Source: Bacteroidales bacterium
GTDB taxonomy: Bacteria > Bacteroidota > Bacteroidia > Bacteroidales > UBA932
DNA: 64,000 bases
Reading direction: 5' to 3'
NCBI GenBank assembly: GCA_021371955.1
Contig: JAJFVD010000012.1
Coordinates: 310,001-374,000 of the forward strand
The number at the start of each line of letters is the position of its first letter. Within the stretch, counting starts at the first letter, position 1. The position numbers and the translations under genes are program-made. This document shows, in pieces, positions 62,402 to 64,000 of the stretch. The notes below the pieces were generated by a model that made no database searches, was not told the origin of the DNA, and saw only the letters and a list, made by a program, of their open reading frames with translations.

Positions 62402-63271
62402 ATGAAAACAAATTATCTCATAATACTATTTACTATTATTTCAGTAAGTATATCTGCACAAAACAGAAAGGAACAGATTGCAACGTTAACCTCCAGGGTG
62501 GACAGTCTGAATGCAGTTGTACTCAGTAACGAAAAAGATATTAAGGCTAAGGAGTCTGCGATTAAAGGACTGAATGCCGGAATAATTAAGCGGGATTCAA
62601 CCATCAAGGCTCTTGGGGATGATATTGAACTCTATGAATCAAAATTTCTGGTTTTGAAAGACACTAATTCTAAACTCGAAAGCGAGCTTAAGACAATTAC
62701 ACAAAAATTTTCCGAAATAGAATACCTGCAAAGTTCAACATCAGGCGAGATTTCAAAATTGAAAAAGGAAATTGAGCAAAAAAACAATCAAATTGTTGCA
62801 CTTCAGAAAAAGTACGAAATATATGAAGTAAACGAATTTGTGCAAAGATTCTACTCTTCTTTAGAGCAACCCGGGAACGAAAGCGGGAAAATCAACATTG
62901 CAGACAGTACAAGACTTGACCTCTCAAAATTTAATTCTCTGCTCGATTCGAATGCTGTGTATTCAAACAAACGGGTAGAAATTCTTTCAGGTATAAATAA
63001 TGGCCGTTATCTTGTTAAACTTGTAAAAATTGAATCGGTGAGTAACGAAGGCGGCAGTTTTATCGTTGTTGCAAATGTAGAATATGACATTTATGAGACA
63101 GGTACTTTCTACAACAACGAATTACTCCTGATTAAAAAATCAAACGGACAGTTTAAACTGTCAAAATGGTCCGATATAAATATGCAAAAAATGGTATTGC
63201 TTCAAAGTGAAGGATTGCAAAATTTCGCCGAAAAGGACTTCTATAATATAATTGGCAGCATTAATAAATGA
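62402..63271 (+). CDS. Secreted coiled-coil protein of unknown function
   Basis: A 289-aa protein with signal peptide MKTNYLIILFTIISVSISAQ. Residues about 22-140 form a long coiled coil (QIATLTSRVDSLNAVVLSNEKDIKAKES, SELKTITQKFSEIEYLQSSTSGEISKLKKEIEQKNNQIVALQKKYE). Residues about 145-289 are a compact alpha/beta region (VQRFYSSLEQPG, GGSFIVVANVEYDIYETGTFYNNELLLIKKSNGQFKLSKW) that resembles an NTF2-like or similar small fold. No family recognised. Confidence 0.6.
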   Translation: MKTNYLIILFTIISVSISAQNRKEQIATLTSRVDSLNAVVLSNEKDIKAKESAIKGLNAGIIKRDSTIKALGDDIELYESKFLVLKDTNSKLESELKTITQKFSEIEYLQSSTSGEISKLKKEIEQKNNQIVALQKKYEIYEVNEFVQRFYSSLEQPGNESGKINIADSTRLDLSKFNSLLDSNAVYSNKRVEILSGINNGRYLVKLVKIESVSNEGGSFIVVANVEYDIYETGTFYNNELLLIKKSNGQFKLSKWSDINMQKMVLLQSEGLQNFAEKDFYNIIGSINK

Positions 63272-63349
63272 ACCCGGGATTGAAGAAGTAAAAAATAGTC
63301 GTAAATTGTACCCAATTAATTACGAATAAGAAATATTATATACTTACTG

Positions 63350-64000
63350 ATGTTTCAGGCATACTCACGTAAAAAGTCCTTATCGCAAATAATCAGCAAT
63401 TCCAGCGGCACCGAAGGGCAAACCCATCTTAATAAAAATCTTACTGTACTTGATCTTACTGCATTAGGCGTTGCCGGCATTGTTGGAGCCGGCATATTCA
63501 GCACAATAGGAAATGCAGCATACAACGGCGGCCCTGCTGTTTCCCTCCTTTTTATATTTACTGCAATCGCCTGTGGCTTTTCGGCCCTGTGTTATGCAGA
63601 ATTTGCCTCTCGGATTCCAATCAGCGGCAGTGCTTATACTTATGCCTATGTGAGTTTTGGAGAACTCATTGCATGGGTGATAGGCTGGAGCCTTATAATG
63701 GAATATGCAGTTGGCAATATGGCTGTTGCAATATCCTGGTCCGACTATTTTGCCGGGATGATGAAAGGGTTTGGGCTCATTGTTCCTGAATATCTCACAA
63801 TGGACTATTTCTCGGCCTCGCACGGATTCCGGGAAGCAACATCACTAATGGCCTCGGGTACCGATTTTGGTTCACTTACTACCTCTTTGCAAGACTCTTT
63901 TATGGCCTGGACAAAGGCCCCTCAGATATTCGGATTACATCTTATTGCAGATATACCAGCCTTTTCAATTGTTGTTCTCATTACCGTTCTTGTATATGTG
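63350..64000 (+). CDS. APC-family amino-acid permease, N-terminal part
   Basis: 217 codons are present; the gene runs off the right edge. The ATG at 63350 gives MFQAYSRKKSLSQI, then LNKNLTVLDLTALGVAGIVGAGIFSTIGNAAYNGGPAV with the GxGIF-type motif, and YAEFASRIPISGSAYTYAYVSFGELIAWVIGWSLIMEYAVGNMAVAISWSDYF. This matches cationic amino-acid transporter-type (YfnA-like) permeases. Substrate cannot be set from the fragment. Confidence 0.88.
   Translation, partial: MFQAYSRKKSLSQIISNSSGTEGQTHLNKNLTVLDLTALGVAGIVGAGIFSTIGNAAYNGGPAVSLLFIFTAIACGFSALCYAEFASRIPISGSAYTYAYVSFGELIAWVIGWSLIMEYAVGNMAVAISWSDYFAGMMKGFGLIVPEYLTMDYFSASHGFREATSLMASGTDFGSLTTSLQDSFMAWTKAPQIFGLHLIADIPAFSIVVLITVLVYV

Overview
The window is a 64 kb piece of a Bacteroidota chromosome, most likely from the order Bacteroidales. 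The evidence is the repeated promoter signature TTG-N19/20-TAnnTTTG, A-rich start regions without strong Shine-Dalgarno sites, and Bacteroidota-typical families: Gcw_chp and OmpP1 outer-membrane proteins, a DPP-IV-like S9 peptidase, DUF4491, DUF6146 and OMP_b-brl_3. I cannot place the genus from sequence alone.

Region 1 (1-8.0 kb) is housekeeping: the end of an S41 protease, pheS, tRNA-Gly, tRNA-Leu, a MarC membrane protein and an unknown exported protein. It ends with a seven-gene ribosomal block, rplC-rplD-rplW-rplB-rpsS-rplV-rpsC. The block has its own promoter and a perfect palindromic terminator. rpsJ is absent before it and rplP absent after it, and S3 carries an RGG-rich tail. Region 2 (8.0-36.2 kb) is a dense core segment. 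It holds a CHASE4-type histidine kinase interrupted by a one-base homopolymer frameshift, and an overlapping shikimate operon with an unusual AroD-AroA fusion (aroB, aroDA, aroC). It also holds comM/yifB, tsaE, a NamZ-like muramidase, a selenium-to-tRNA operon (mnmH, short yedF, selD), ompP1 and the S9 peptidase. The run tsaC, an exo/endonuclease-phosphatase protein, a rhomboid protease and mutL shares one strand, followed by ispF and a degenerate M23 protein.

Region 3 (about 36.1-52.6 kb) begins at tRNA-Met and looks accessory. It is AT-rich with long gaps, and one- to six-gene modules in both orientations are separated by decayed copies of the same few intergenic repeats, probably remnants of insertion-sequence ends. 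Modules include a PEGA/lectin-like secreted pair, a TPR lipoprotein, a YhcG-type PDDEXK nuclease, an AbiEi-like antitoxin without its toxin, a nitroreductase, a GH89 alpha-N-acetylglucosaminidase and an unrecognised protein with an internally duplicated domain. An HTH-Panacea antitoxin lies 4 bp overlapped with a RelE-like toxin.

Region 4 (52.6-64 kb) returns to chromosomal character: a small secreted protein with a large outer-membrane beta-barrel protein, an NAD(P)-binding DUF2867 protein, DUF2461, an HD-domain protein, guaC, kup, a DUF6146 lipoprotein, a secreted coiled-coil protein and the start of an APC-family amino-acid permease cut by the window edge.

The strongest candidates for something undescribed are the repeat-punctuated island, the Panacea/RelE-like pair, the S3 RGG tail with the isolated ribosomal block, the AroD-AroA fusion, and the duplicated-domain protein at 46.7 kb. 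No CRISPR array, rRNA gene, complete insertion sequence or prophage is visible.
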